Source: Bifidobacterium scaligerum
GTDB lineage: Bacteria; Actinomycetota; Actinomycetes; Actinomycetales; Bifidobacteriaceae
Length of the DNA stretch: 64,000 bases
NCBI RefSeq assembly: GCF_002802865.1
Contig: NZ_PGLQ01000002.1
Location: 158,110 to 222,109, forward strand
Direction of reading: 5' to 3'
Each line of letters starts with the position of its first letter. Positions within the stretch are counted from its first letter, which is position 1. Shown piece after piece: positions 43,561 to 52,399 of this stretch. Both the position numbers and the translations under genes were made by a program. The notes beneath the pieces are model-generated. The model did no database searches. It saw only the letters and a program-made list of their open reading frames with translations, and was not told where the DNA came from.

Positions 43561-44627
43561 GCTGCCACCGCCTTAGCTTGAGCCTTGAGCGCACGCTTAC
43601 GCTTCATTTCAGCGCCCAGGTTATGAATCTTCGGAGCCTGCATCACGCAGATCACGATCACCACGATGGCGAAGAAGGCCGGGGTGGCCTCGGCGTTGAT
43701 GCCCAGGGTGATGATGGTCTTGCGGATCATGGCGATAATCACGGCACCGACAGCGGAGCCGGCGAGAGAGAACTTGCCGCCGAGCAGCGAGGTTCCACCG
43801 ATAACGACTGCCAGGATGGCGTACATCTCTAGGTCCTGACCGGTCTTGACCACATCCACGCGCATCACGGATGCGGTGGCGAACAGGCCGGCGATGGCCG
43901 CGAGGAAGCCGGAGATGGCGTACACGAGGAAGAGGATCTTCTTCGGCTTGATGCCGGTCATGCGGGAGGCTTCCTGGTTGATGCCCACGGCCTCGATCAT
44001 CATGCCCATGGCGGTCTTGCGGCACAGCAGGCCGACGAGGATCACGATGACCACGGCGATCACGAAGTTGGCGGGGATGCCCAGGATGAAGCCGTTGGCG
44101 AGCCACTTAAGCGGTTCGTTGCCGGCGACGGCGGAGGCGTCCGTGTTCTGGCCGGAGGTGATCACCTTGGCCATACCACGGCCGGCGAGCATCATGATCA
44201 GGGTGGTGATGAACGGCTGGAGGCCGAGCAGGGAGACCAGCGCACCGTTGATGCAGCCGATGATCAGGCCGACGGCCAGGGCGATGAGGATGGAGACCCA
44301 CACGTTGGTGCCGTTGGACAGGGTCTGCATGGCCGCGGCGCCGGCCACCGCCATCACGGAACCGACCGAAAGGTCGATGCCGGCGGTGGAGATGACCAGG
44401 GTCATGCCGGTGGCGATCATCAGGTAGCGGGCGGATTCCTGCAGCATGGTGATCAGCGGGCCGGCCAAGCCGCCGGTGTTGTTATTCCAGCTCAGAGCGA
44501 GGAAGTCATGCTGGAAGATGGTGCAGACGATGACCAAGAGGATGAACGCAAGCACCGACCAGGTCAGGTTGTTGCTCAGAAGCTTCTTGACGAGGGCGTT
44601 GCCCTCTTCCTTTGCCTTTTCAGCCAT
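43557..44627 (-). CDS. fruF: Sugar ABC transporter permease (FruF)
   Basis: 356 residues, paralogous to FruG and encoded directly before it. Ribose-type permease blocks are STAGIDLSVGSVMAVAGAAAM, LLGLQPFITTLIMMLAGRGMAK and GGTSLLGGKFSLAGSAVGAV. It has about nine to ten membrane segments with a charged C-terminal tail (EMKRKRALKAQAKAV). Together the two permeases form a heterodimeric channel, unlike the RbsC homodimer. The start lies one base after the fruK stop codon, with AGGAGGCATGAG in the end of fruK acting as ribosome site. Confidence 0.85.
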   Translation of the reverse strand: MAEKAKEEGNALVKKLLSNNLTWSVLAFILLVIVCTIFQHDFLALSWNNNTGGLAGPLITMLQESARYLMIATGMTLVISTAGIDLSVGSVMAVAGAAAMQTLSNGTNVWVSILIALAVGLIIGCINGALVSLLGLQPFITTLIMMLAGRGMAKVITSGQNTDASAVAGNEPLKWLANGFILGIPANFVIAVVIVILVGLLCRKTAMGMMIEAVGINQEASRMTGIKPKKILFLVYAISGFLAAIAGLFATASVMRVDVVKTGQDLEMYAILAVVIGGTSLLGGKFSLAGSAVGAVIIAMIRKTIITLGINAEATPAFFAIVVIVICVMQAPKIHNLGAEMKRKRALKAQAKAVAA

Positions 44628-44628
44628 C

Positions 44629-46170
44629 TCATGCCTCCTTTCCGGTGTTCACGTTGGTGTTGGCGATGGTTTCGACGATGGTCGCCTGAGAGACGGTATC
44701 GTCGTTTTCGATTTCTGCGATCTTGTGGCGATCCTTGAGGACCTCGATGTCGTCGGACAGGCGGACCACCTCTTCCAGCTCGGAGGAGATGAAGACTACG
44801 CCCATGCCCTTGGCGGCTAGGTCGAGCACGACCTGCTGGATTTCGGCCTTGGCACCGATATCGATGCCTCGGGTGGGCTCGTCCAGAATCAGCAGCTCAG
44901 GGTGGGTGGCCAGCCAGCGGCCGATGAGGACCTTCTGCTGGTTACCGCCGGAGAGGTTCTTGATCGGGCGATCCGGGTCGGCCGGGCGAACGTTGAGTTC
45001 CTTCATGTACTTGTCGACGATGGCGTCCGCTTCCTTCTTCGGAATCGGCTTGAACATGCCACGGGTCGCCTGCAGGGCGATGAGCATGTTCTGGCGGACG
45101 GTCAGGTCGCCGATGATGCCCTCGTCGCGGCGGTTCTCGGTGGAATACGCGATCTTGTTCTTCAGGGCGGTGTACGGATCGGAGATGTTGACCTGCTTGC
45201 CGTTGAGCTCGTAGGTGCCCGAATCCGGCTTGTCGGCTCCGAACAGGAGGCGGCCGAGCTCGGTGCGGCCGGAGCCCAGCAGGCCTGCAAAGCCAACGAC
45301 CTCGCCGGCGTAGATATCGACATCCACCGGATTGATGGTGCCCTTCTTGCCCAGACCCTTGACGTCCACGATCGGCTTCTCGCCGGACTTGATCTCGCGG
45401 CGGGCCTTCTTGGCACCGATCTGAGAGAGCTCGGCGGCGGACTTGCCGATCATCATGCCGATCAGCTCGTCGCGCGGGGTGTCCTTGGTCATGACCTCCT
45501 TGATGAACTTGCCGTTGCGCAGGATGGTCAGACGGTCGGTGATCTCGTAGATCTGATCGAGGAAGTGGGAGACGAAGAGGATGGCCACGCCCGAGTCACG
45601 GACCTTGCGCATGATCTTGAACAGGTCCTGTACCTCGTTGGCATCCAGGGAGGAGGTGGGCTCATCGAGGATGAGCACCTTCGCGTTGATGACCATGGCG
45701 CGGGCGATGGCCACGAGCTGCTGCATGGCGATGGAGATGGAGCTCAGCGGGGTGTGCGGGTCAATGGACTCCAGACCCATCTGGGCCAGGTAGGTCTTGG
45801 CGGCCTCGTGGGTTTTCTTCCAGTCGATACCGAACGGACCACGCTTTTCGTGGCCCAGCATCACGTTCTCGCCCACGGAGAGGTTGGTGCACAGGTTCAC
45901 TTCCTGGTACACGGTGGCGATGCCGGCGTTCTGGGCATCCAGGGTGCCGTTGAACTGCTGCGGCTTGCCGTCCACCAGAATGGTGCCGGCGTTGATCTTG
46001 TACACACCGGTCAGAGCCTTGATCATGGTGGACTTACCGGCGCCGTTCTCACCCATGAGGGCGTGGACTTCGCCTGGGTAGAGGGTCAGATCGACACCGT
46101 CCAAAGCCTTGACGCCCGGGAATTCAATCGTGATGCCCTTCATCACGACGATAGGGGTTTTGTCTGTCAT
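44629..46170 (-). CDS. fruK: Sugar ABC transporter dual ATPase (FruK)
   Basis: 513 residues with two fused nucleotide-binding domains as in RbsA/MglA. N-terminal domain: Walker A GENGAGKST, signature-like LSSISIAMQQLVAIARAM, LILDEPTSSLD. C-terminal domain: the usual degenerate Walker A GLLGSGRTELGR, the canonical LSGGNQQKVLIGRWL and LLILDEPTRGIDIG. It energises the FruF/FruG channel on the cytoplasmic side. It follows fruE after 150 bases that contain a hairpin. The start ATG is preceded by AAGGCAAAGAC, a modest ribosome site. Confidence 0.9.
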   Translation of the reverse strand: MTDKTPIVVMKGITIEFPGVKALDGVDLTLYPGEVHALMGENGAGKSTMIKALTGVYKINAGTILVDGKPQQFNGTLDAQNAGIATVYQEVNLCTNLSVGENVMLGHEKRGPFGIDWKKTHEAAKTYLAQMGLESIDPHTPLSSISIAMQQLVAIARAMVINAKVLILDEPTSSLDANEVQDLFKIMRKVRDSGVAILFVSHFLDQIYEITDRLTILRNGKFIKEVMTKDTPRDELIGMMIGKSAAELSQIGAKKARREIKSGEKPIVDVKGLGKKGTINPVDVDIYAGEVVGFAGLLGSGRTELGRLLFGADKPDSGTYELNGKQVNISDPYTALKNKIAYSTENRRDEGIIGDLTVRQNMLIALQATRGMFKPIPKKEADAIVDKYMKELNVRPADPDRPIKNLSGGNQQKVLIGRWLATHPELLILDEPTRGIDIGAKAEIQQVVLDLAAKGMGVVFISSELEEVVRLSDDIEVLKDRHKIAEIENDDTVSQATIVETIANTNVNTGKEA

Positions 46171-46231
46171 GTCTTTGCCTTATCGAGAAGGGGTTTGTTA
46201 TCGTTTTGTGATATTTGAGCCAGACATGAAT

Positions 46232-46266
46232 GATGGTGTGGAGGAAGCGGTTCCTCTCACACCATC
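46232..46266 (-). promoter_or_regulatory. Hairpin between fruE and fruK
   Basis: Arms GATGGTGTGGAGGAA and TTCCTCTCACACCATC with one bulged base, loop of four. It lies 54 bases after fruE. No T-run follows on the minus strand, so it probably stabilises the fruE mRNA 3' end or gives partial termination, as is common after binding-protein genes. Confidence 0.7.
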
Positions 46267-46320
46267 AATATGTGTTTGGTTCAGTTATCAGTTGTGTTGC
46301 TGATGGCCTTCAGTGGCGGA

Positions 46321-47301
46321 TCAGTAAGCGCGGGAGCCGTTGTCCAGAGCTTCCTTGGCACTGGCGGCGTCGAAGGTCTTGGACTCGATCTGGATGTCCT
46401 TCTCGACGGTCTTGCCATCGAGGTAGTCCTTGACGGCCTGGGCGGTCTCCTTACCGAAGATCGGGTTGTACTCGATCACGTAGGAGAGGTCGCCGTCAAC
46501 CAGAGCCTGCAGGGCGTTCTTGGTACCGTCGATGGTGATGATCTTGACCTTGCCCTTGAGACCGGCGGCGTCCACAGCCTGAGCGGCACCGAGGCCCATC
46601 TCATCGTTCTGGGCGAAGATGAACTGCGGGTTCTCGGACTTGTACTTGTCGAGCAGGCCGGCGGTCACGGTCTTGGCCTCATCAGTGGACCAGTTGGCGG
46701 ACTGGGACTCGAGCACCTTGATGTTGGAGGCGACCTTGTTGGACCAGCCGGTGCCACGGTCCTTCACCACGGACAGGCCGGCGGGGCCTTCCAGGATGAA
46801 GCCGTTGGCGCCGTCCGGGAAGTTCTTGTTCACGAACTCGGCTGCCTGCTCACCGGCCCACTCGTTGGACGGGCCGATGTGGGAGACGATGGCCTTCTTG
46901 GCCTCGGCGTCCTTGACTTCAACGTTACGATCCACGGTGAAGACCGGAATCTCGGCCTCGGCGGCCTTCTTCAGGGAGTCGTCCCAACCGGAGTCCTCGG
47001 TGGAGGACAGGATGATGGCGTCCACCTCATCGTTGACGAACTTGTTGAAAGCCTGAATCTGCTTCTGCTGATCGTTGTTCTGGGTCGGCGAATACTGCAG
47101 TTCGAAGCCGGCATCCTTGAACGCGGCCTTGATGTCGTCCTCGTTGGCGGTACGGAAGCCGCCCTCAGGACCGACGGCCACAAAGCCGACGACCTTCTTG
47201 CCAGAATCGCTACTGCCAGAATTGCTGGAACCGCAGGCGGCGACGCTCACAAGCGCGGCGGCGGAAGCAACGAGTGCAATGGCCTTCTTCCAATTCTTCA
47301 T
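46321..47301 (-). CDS. fruE: Sugar ABC transporter substrate-binding lipoprotein (FruE)
   Basis: 326 residues. Lipoprotein signal with lipobox SVAAC (Cys23) after a Lys-rich start, so it is membrane-anchored outside the cell. The mature part is a type 1 periplasmic-binding-protein fold: VVGFVAVGPEGGFRTAN, DAIILSSTEDSGWDDSLKKA, AEIPVFTVDRNV, then FAQNDEMGLGAAQAV. This resembles E. coli YtfQ and the B. longum FruE binding protein for fructose and other furanose sugars. GGAGGAG before the ATG is an excellent ribosome site. First gene of the operon, consistent with high expression. Confidence 0.87.
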   Translation of the reverse strand: MKNWKKAIALVASAAALVSVAACGSSNSGSSDSGKKVVGFVAVGPEGGFRTANEDDIKAAFKDAGFELQYSPTQNNDQQKQIQAFNKFVNDEVDAIILSSTEDSGWDDSLKKAAEAEIPVFTVDRNVEVKDAEAKKAIVSHIGPSNEWAGEQAAEFVNKNFPDGANGFILEGPAGLSVVKDRGTGWSNKVASNIKVLESQSANWSTDEAKTVTAGLLDKYKSENPQFIFAQNDEMGLGAAQAVDAAGLKGKVKIITIDGTKNALQALVDGDLSYVIEYNPIFGKETAQAVKDYLDGKTVEKDIQIESKTFDAASAKEALDNGSRAY

Positions 47302-47330
47302 GAATACTCCTCCTCGAGCAGTTTTCCTCT

Positions 47331-47346
47331 GGATGATCGTTCATCC
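47331..47346. promoter_or_regulatory. Small palindrome in the fruE leader
   Basis: GGATGA TCGT TCATCC, 6-bp perfect arms, 30 bases before the fruE start. A second pairing, TTGATGGA with TCCATCGA, lies at 47350-47380, so the leader can fold. Either could be an operator or an RNA structure. Confidence 0.45.
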
Positions 47347-47388
47347 ACATTGATGGAGCTTCTTTGATGTTTTCCATCGACAATCTCT

Positions 47389-47417
47389 AGTATGGTGTGA
47401 ACGTTCTCGATGTTCAA
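47389..47417 (-). promoter_or_regulatory. Promoter of the fruEKFG operon
   Basis: Minus strand -35 TTGAAC at 47417-47412 and -10 CATACT at 47394-47389 with a 17-base spacer. The expected start, about 47382, gives a leader of about 80 bases. Confidence 0.65.
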
Positions 47418-47425
47418 TCGTGAGC

Positions 47426-47464
47426 GATAACAGTTTGGTAACGGGTCCATAACAGTTTGATAAC
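47426..47464. promoter_or_regulatory. Four helically phased direct repeats upstream of the fru promoter
   Basis: Two 17-mers, GATAACAGTTTGGTAAC (47426-47442) and CATAACAGTTTGATAAC (47448-47464), 22 bases apart. Each contains two RTAAC units, so RTAAC occurs four times at an exact period of 11 bases. The array ends nine bases upstream of the -35 box. This is the arrangement expected of an activator that binds head to tail along one face of the helix. Confidence 0.7.
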
Positions 47465-47636
47465 AGTCCTTCAAAACCGCATCAAACCGCCGTTTTGCAT
47501 CGCATATGCACGCCATAATAGTGAGTGGCTGCACGGAGGCATTCACCGTCCGGGTACCGAGCGGCAGAGCTGCCGTGTATAGATAACACACCACCGAACA
47601 ACGACCATGTGCAGGAATGTACAAGAAAGGTGAGCT

Positions 47637-47906
47637 ATGGATACCGTATTTCTGATCATCAAGCAGGTGGAGGGCGTCAAGTCGCTGGCCGGCGTGGCAG
47701 CCAACATCGGCGAGGCAGCCAAGCTGCTGGCCAAGTGGGAGCCCGACTGCCCCGACAACTTCAACTTCCTGGGCACCAAGGAGGAGTATGGCGTGACCCG
47801 CCACCTGTTCAATATCCCGTTCAACATGGAGTACCTCATCTACGAGGTGCCGATGAACTCCGAAGTGCCGGCCGAATTGTTCAAGAAGGAATACGGCGGC
47901 ATCTGA
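47637..47906 (+). CDS. Small protein of unknown function, 89 aa
   Basis: Not recognised. A good ribosome site (AGAAAGGTGAGCT) precedes the ATG, and the composition is protein-like, with many aromatic and acidic residues (NIPFNMEYLIYEVPMNSEVP). The first half could form a helix (GVKSLAGVAANIGEAAKLLAKW). No signal peptide or membrane segment. Divergent from fruE with a 335-base shared intergenic region, so the direct repeats there could also control this gene. It ends before a long terminator. Confidence 0.65.
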   Translation: MDTVFLIIKQVEGVKSLAGVAANIGEAAKLLAKWEPDCPDNFNFLGTKEEYGVTRHLFNIPFNMEYLIYEVPMNSEVPAELFKKEYGGI

Positions 47907-47959
47907 TCGCAATCGCATCAGTCATACGCACCTACAGCTGCAGCTACAGGTGTATAGGC

Positions 47960-48015
47960 GAAAACGGTCTGTAGGAGCGATACCCAGCACGGCATCGCTC
48001 CTGCAGGCCGTTTTC
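47960..48015. terminator. Bidirectional terminator between the 89-aa gene and lpqB
   Basis: 22-bp arms GAAAACGGTCTGTAGGAGCGAT and its complement with two G-T pairs, 12-base loop. The arms end in GAAAA and TTTTC, so both strands have a short T-run. It serves the convergent genes on either side. (Arm given in full here is 22 bases at 47960-47981; key ends are GAAAACGG and GGAGCGAT.). Confidence 0.85.
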
Positions 48016-48083
48016 TTGTACATTGAAGCCGCCCGCCTTATCGTGTTTCGCGCTTGTCATGCCGCCGAGCGCACGCCACGCAG

Positions 48084-49832
48084 CTACTGTGCGCCCAACG
48101 CGGTGACCTGACTGTCGGCGATGGACCACGAACCATCCAACGAGCCGGACACAGAGCGTACGATGCCCAGATCATCAAGCACCGCAAGTCGGCGATACTG
48201 GCTGATCTGCCCGGCCGCCAAGGCCACGACGCGGTCATCCGGCAAACATTGCGTTTTCGCGGGCCCGGGAGCGGTCTGCCGATACCCTTCCTGTTGACCG
48301 TTGGCGTTCTGCGGCACTGCGATATACACCAGACTCAGGTCGTCGTAGAAGGTCAGCAGCGACACGTTCTTCGCCACACTTACGGTAGCGGCCGTTCTGG
48401 CCAGTCCGGTGACCGTGTCGGCATCATTGCGAACGACACCAGTGACCACTACGCCGCTCATCGTCTCCCCGGATACGGCCACGGCCAGACGCGAGCCTTC
48501 CGGTGAAACAGTGACGGCCGTCACCGAGCTGTCCGAAGCCAGCCACGGCATCGACAGTTCAGTTTCCTTACTGCCTTGCCGCACATACAGATTGCGGCCA
48601 TCCGCGCTCACCGCCCAGACTTCGCCGCTAAAACCCGCTGTGATCGAACGCATAGGTGTACCATCGAACATCTCCCCGCATGACGCTCCGTCCTTGGTCA
48701 GGCATTCGACCACGTCATCGCCGCGCAATACCGCACCGCCCACGGACGCGGAGAACGCCAAGCCTTCGGCATCGTCGAAACCGTACGCCTCTCCCACGCG
48801 CAACGGGCTGGAGCTGGCGAGCGAGACCACATGACCGCCTGTCAACGTATACACATTCACTTTGGGCACATTGACGTCAAGCCGCACATTCTCGTCGGCG
48901 TCCGAGTAGTCCACGCCATCGCCGGTGATTTTCAGCGAATATTGTGTATTGCCGTCTCCCAAGGTCAAGCGAATACGATGCACGAGCATGGCGCGCACTT
49001 CATTCGGCAATGAACCCATCGCTTGGTTCAGTGTCACGACAGCCGTGCCATTATGTATCGGCACACTATCCGCAGTGATTGCCACACCGTGCATATCCTG
49101 CTGTTCAACCGCCCCCGCTAACCAGTCGGAAGCGCGGGACAGCACTTCGCCGACCGCACGCGCACGCCAATTTCGCCAGCTGAGCCAACGCACGTCCGGC
49201 ACCAACTGGCTGCCGGAGGAACTCACCTGATAGACGGACACCTGACGGAAGATCTGTTCAAAATCAGCTGAGGAGACCACCACACCGTTTTCCAACGAGG
49301 AGATGCGCCACTGACCTTTGGTTTTGATCAACGTATAGTCGATCTTACTGGTTTTCGCAGAGTCGTCAGGCGTATATACACCATGCGCATCGAGTGTGCC
49401 GACCACTTGCAGACTCACTTCGACGATCAACGAGCTTTCAGCCCCTTGTGGAGCGCTCATCGTGTTGGCGCGACGGCGAAAGTCAGGCGTGCCGGTGTAT
49501 ATGACAGCCGAGGCGTCACCATTCCAACCACCAGCCGCAGACGAGGTGAGGAATTGCTGGGCCACACGATATCCGTCGGACTGTACGCCGGCGGGCATGG
49601 CATCATAGAATCCCTGGACGATTCCCTCCGGCTGAGCATCCTGCGCGGGACCTTCCGGGTTCGTATAGACACGTTGCGCCTCCTGCTCGTCAGGGGCGAG
49701 CGTCTGTACCAGACCAGAAACCGGCAACCCCAATGGACTGGCACAGGCCGCAAGACCGATACAGCAGGACATGGCGGTCAAAGCGGCGACAGCCAGACGC
49801 CAGATGCGCGTATTGCGTCTATTCCCTCTCAT
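48084..49832 (-). CDS. lpqB: LpqB-family lipoprotein of the MtrAB module
   Basis: 582 residues. A lipoprotein signal with lipobox GLAAC (Cys29) anchors it outside the membrane. The N-terminal LpqB/NTF2-like part contains [10 protein letters not shown] and [11 protein letters not shown], followed by a GerMN (sporulation/spore germination-like) domain ([26 protein letters not shown]) and a C-terminal beta-propeller-like region. In mycobacteria LpqB interacts with the sensor part of MtrB and modulates MtrA phosphorylation (family knowledge). Its ATG overlaps the mtrB stop codon by four bases (ATGA), showing coupled translation and a conserved operon order. Confidence 0.93.
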   Translation of the reverse strand: MRGNRRNTRIWRLAVAALTAMSCCIGLAACASPLGLPVSGLVQTLAPDEQEAQRVYTNPEGPAQDAQPEGIVQGFYDAMPAGVQSDGYRVAQQFLTSSAAGGWNGDASAVIYTGTPDFRRRANTMSAPQGAESSLIVEVSLQVVGTLDAHGVYTPDDSAKTSKIDYTLIKTKGQWRISSLENGVVVSSADFEQIFRQVSVYQVSSSGSQLVPDVRWLSWRNWRARAVGEVLSRASDWLAGAVEQQDMHGVAITADSVPIHNGTAVVTLNQAMGSLPNEVRAMLVHRIRLTLGDGNTQYSLKITGDGVDYSDADENVRLDVNVPKVNVYTLTGGHVVSLASSSPLRVGEAYGFDDAEGLAFSASVGGAVLRGDDVVECLTKDGASCGEMFDGTPMRSITAGFSGEVWAVSADGRNLYVRQGSKETELSMPWLASDSSVTAVTVSPEGSRLAVAVSGETMSGVVVTGVVRNDADTVTGLARTAATVSVAKNVSLLTFYDDLSLVYIAVPQNANGQQEGYRQTAPGPAKTQCLPDDRVVALAAGQISQYRRLAVLDDLGIVRSVSGSLDGSWSIADSQVTALGAQ

Positions 49833-51541
49833 AGCGGCCGTCCCATCATCGTGTCATGCGATTCCTCACGCTCAGCCACCACGTTGCTGGAAGCCACGCC
49901 AAATCCACCGATCACACCCATCTGATCGCTACGCTCCGAAGCGAAGTTCATCGGCAGCTCGGCATCCAATATCTCCCCCTTGTCGGGGTCGCGCGGCAGC
50001 ATCACCAGGAACCATGTACCCGAGCCTTTCACGGATCGGACGCGAATAGTGCCATGGTGCAGCAGCGCGTCGGTCATCGCAATGGATAATCCCAGACCCG
50101 TACCACCGGTCATACGCGAACGGGAGGGATCACCCCGCCAAAAACGGTCGAAGACATGCGGCGTCTGCTCCGCGTCCATGCCCGCGCCGTAATCCCGCAC
50201 ACTGATGACCACAGCCTTTCGATTGACCGCCAGACGAACTTCCACCGGCCTACTATCGGCGAAATCCACGGCATTGGCCAGCAGATTACGTACGATGCGA
50301 ATCACGCGGCGAGAATCAATCCGAGCCAATACCTGCACGTTCGGCAGATCGACATGGATCGGCACTGATCGCGCCGCAGCTACGCCGGACACCTGTTCGG
50401 CAGCGGTCTGTATCGACTCCCTGACGTCGGTTTCCACCAAGTCCAGCGCGGCATATCCGGCATCGTAGCGAGAGATCTCCAACAGATCGGCGAGCAGATC
50501 CTGGAAGCGACTGATCTGGCCGGACAACAGTTCCACGGTGCGTTGGGCGGCTGGATCGAACTCGTCTTTCTTCATCTCCAGCAGATCAGAGGCCATACGC
50601 ATGGTGGTCACCGGTGTGCGCAGCTCATGACTCACGTCCGACACGAAGCGTTTCTGGGCCACAGTCGCCTGTTCAAGCTCGTTGATTTTCTGATTGAGTG
50701 AATCGGCCATCGCATTGAACGAGCGTTGGAGCACACCGATCTCGTCATTACGGTTCACGCTCACACGCGTGTCCAGATCGCCGCCGGCCAAGGTTTCGGC
50801 AGCGGTCGCCACATACTCCACCGGTCGTACGATGCCACGGATCGTCAGCCACATCACCACTCCGATGGCGACGCTCAGTAGCACACCGACCAACAACAAC
50901 GTAAGCTGAATCTGCATCAGCGAACGCTGCTGCAACGTGTACGAATAGATGGCGAAGAATTCCAGATTGCCGGCCACACCGAATTCGAGCGTAGTACCAA
51001 GCACGGCACCGGGCGTACCGTTGCCGTTGACCGATATCGATGATTCGATCGGCAGCTCTATAGGCTGGTAGAACACGTTGTCGTCCACATCGGAGGCCAC
51101 GGCGGAACGCATGTCGTCGGAAATCAACGGCTCATAGCTCGGTTCGGTCGACACCGGAATGATCGAACGGGCCGAGCTGGAATCCCGGCTCCACAGGTAT
51201 ACGCCCACCAGGTTCGAGGAGCCGTCCGATTGCATCGCCGAAGCCAGATCGTTGACCAGCTGTTGGATCTGGACGGTAGTGGCCACGTCCGCCGCGTCCA
51301 AGCTGGTCTGCGCCTGCTGCACCATATTCGAGTAGTCGGAACGCGACTGCGAGGTGATCTGCGTGAGCACCGAGGAGCGCACGGACACCATCGAGACCAT
51401 GGAGAATACGATGGCCACGGCCAAGGTCACGATCACGGTCATCGACACCGTGCGTGCCTGCAAGGACCGACGCACTTCAGCGCGTCCATGGCGCAGCAGG
51501 CGACGAAAGCTGAAACGGCGAGGCGGCTTGACGGCGTCCAT
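49829..51541 (-). CDS. mtrB: Sensor histidine kinase MtrB
   Basis: 570 residues from the ATG at 51541 (a GTG at 51544 is next to it). The first membrane segment is at about 35-57 ([19 protein letters not shown]), then an extracytoplasmic domain of about 150 residues, the second membrane segment ([22 protein letters not shown]), and a HAMP domain ([20 protein letters not shown]). The H-box is [19 protein letters not shown], the N-box [10 protein letters not shown], and the G-boxes [10 protein letters not shown] and GGTGLGLSI. It phosphorylates MtrA and is linked to cell-wall and division control in actinobacteria. It overlaps lpqB and starts two to five bases after mtrA. Confidence 0.94.
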   Translation of the reverse strand: MDAVKPPRRFSFRRLLRHGRAEVRRSLQARTVSMTVIVTLAVAIVFSMVSMVSVRSSVLTQITSQSRSDYSNMVQQAQTSLDAADVATTVQIQQLVNDLASAMQSDGSSNLVGVYLWSRDSSSARSIIPVSTEPSYEPLISDDMRSAVASDVDDNVFYQPIELPIESSISVNGNGTPGAVLGTTLEFGVAGNLEFFAIYSYTLQQRSLMQIQLTLLLVGVLLSVAIGVVMWLTIRGIVRPVEYVATAAETLAGGDLDTRVSVNRNDEIGVLQRSFNAMADSLNQKINELEQATVAQKRFVSDVSHELRTPVTTMRMASDLLEMKKDEFDPAAQRTVELLSGQISRFQDLLADLLEISRYDAGYAALDLVETDVRESIQTAAEQVSGVAAARSVPIHVDLPNVQVLARIDSRRVIRIVRNLLANAVDFADSRPVEVRLAVNRKAVVISVRDYGAGMDAEQTPHVFDRFWRGDPSRSRMTGGTGLGLSIAMTDALLHHGTIRVRSVKGSGTWFLVMLPRDPDKGEILDAELPMNFASERSDQMGVIGGFGVASSNVVAEREESHDTMMGRPL

Positions 51542-51545
51542 CACA

Positions 51546-52277
51546 TCAGACTTCAGGCGTTACGAACTTGTAGCCGATGCCACGCACCGTCTGCACGATC
51601 TGCGGATTCTCCGGATCATCCTCCACCTTGGCGCGCAGACGCTGCACATGCACATTGACCAGACGGGTATCGCCGGAGTTCTCATACCCCCACACCTTTT
51701 TGAGCAGCGTGGAGCGGCTGATGGCTTCGCCGGCCGCAGCAGCCAGCACGAACAGCAGCTCGAATTCCATCGGTGTCAGGTTCAAATCCTTGCCATGCTT
51801 GGTGGCGGTGTGCTCCAGCCTATCGATCACAATGGCACCGCGTTCCAGATGATTTGTCTCACCGCGCGCCGCATTCGCATTGCCGCCGCCGCTCTCCTCA
51901 CCGTCTGCCGCCACAGGGCGTGCGATGCGGAACCGGGCACGGATGCGCGCCAGGAGTTCAGCCACTTTGAACGGCTTGGGTACATAATCGTCGGCTCCAG
52001 CCTCAAGACCGGCCACCACGTCAAGCGTGTCCGACTTGGCGGTAAGCATGATGATCGGCACGTTCGAGGTTTCGCGGATTCGCCGGGCCACTTCAGTGCC
52101 GTCAAGCCCTGGAAGCATGACGTCGAGAAGAATCAGATCCGGCTGGACGGTCGGGAACATTTCCACGGCCCGCAAACCATCCATGCAGGTCACGGTTCGG
52201 AATCCCTCGTTTTCCAGCACCAAAGACAGCATCTCGCCGATTGCCTGATCGTCGTCCACAATGAAAATGGTCGCCAT
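51546..52277 (-). CDS. mtrA: OmpR/PhoB-family response regulator MtrA
   Basis: 243 residues from the ATG at 52277, chosen because AAGGGCGG precedes it and it begins directly with the receiver strand MATIFIVDDD. The phosphoacceptor is Asp52 in LILLDVMLPGLDG, with Asp8-Asp9 for the metal and Lys in PKPFK. The C-terminal winged-helix domain has LTPMEFELLFVLAAAAGE and TRLVNVHVQRLRAKVEDDPENPQIVQTVRGIGYKF. A variable linker of about 20 Gly/Asn/Ala-rich residues joins the domains. First gene of mtrA-mtrB-lpqB. An inverted repeat lies upstream. Confidence 0.95.
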   Translation of the reverse strand: MATIFIVDDDQAIGEMLSLVLENEGFRTVTCMDGLRAVEMFPTVQPDLILLDVMLPGLDGTEVARRIRETSNVPIIMLTAKSDTLDVVAGLEAGADDYVPKPFKVAELLARIRARFRIARPVAADGEESGGGNANAARGETNHLERGAIVIDRLEHTATKHGKDLNLTPMEFELLFVLAAAAGEAISRSTLLKKVWGYENSGDTRLVNVHVQRLRAKVEDDPENPQIVQTVRGIGYKFVTPEV

Positions 52278-52350
52278 TGCCCGCCCTTCATCGAATATCC
52301 GTCCGCTCGCGTATACCACCGGTGAGCGAACACCGCTGTTTCTTCATCAT

Positions 52351-52381
52351 GGAACGTTGTGAGCGCTCTCACCTACGTTCC
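52351..52381. promoter_or_regulatory. 31-bp inverted repeat between mtrA and rarA
   Basis: GGAACGT and ACGTTCC form the outer arms, GTGAG and CTCAC the inner arms, with small bulges and a 4-base centre. It lies 74 bases upstream of the mtrA start and 19 bases after rarA. There is no T-run on the minus strand, so an operator for mtrA or an RNA structure is more likely than a rarA terminator. Confidence 0.6.
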
Positions 52382-52399
52382 TGTTACCAATCCGTTATA

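Noticed and set aside
42472-46218. Long plus-strand frames opposite the fru genes
   Set aside because: The minus strand carries four ABC transporter genes with all motifs; the plus-strand products are His/Asp/Gly-rich artefacts.
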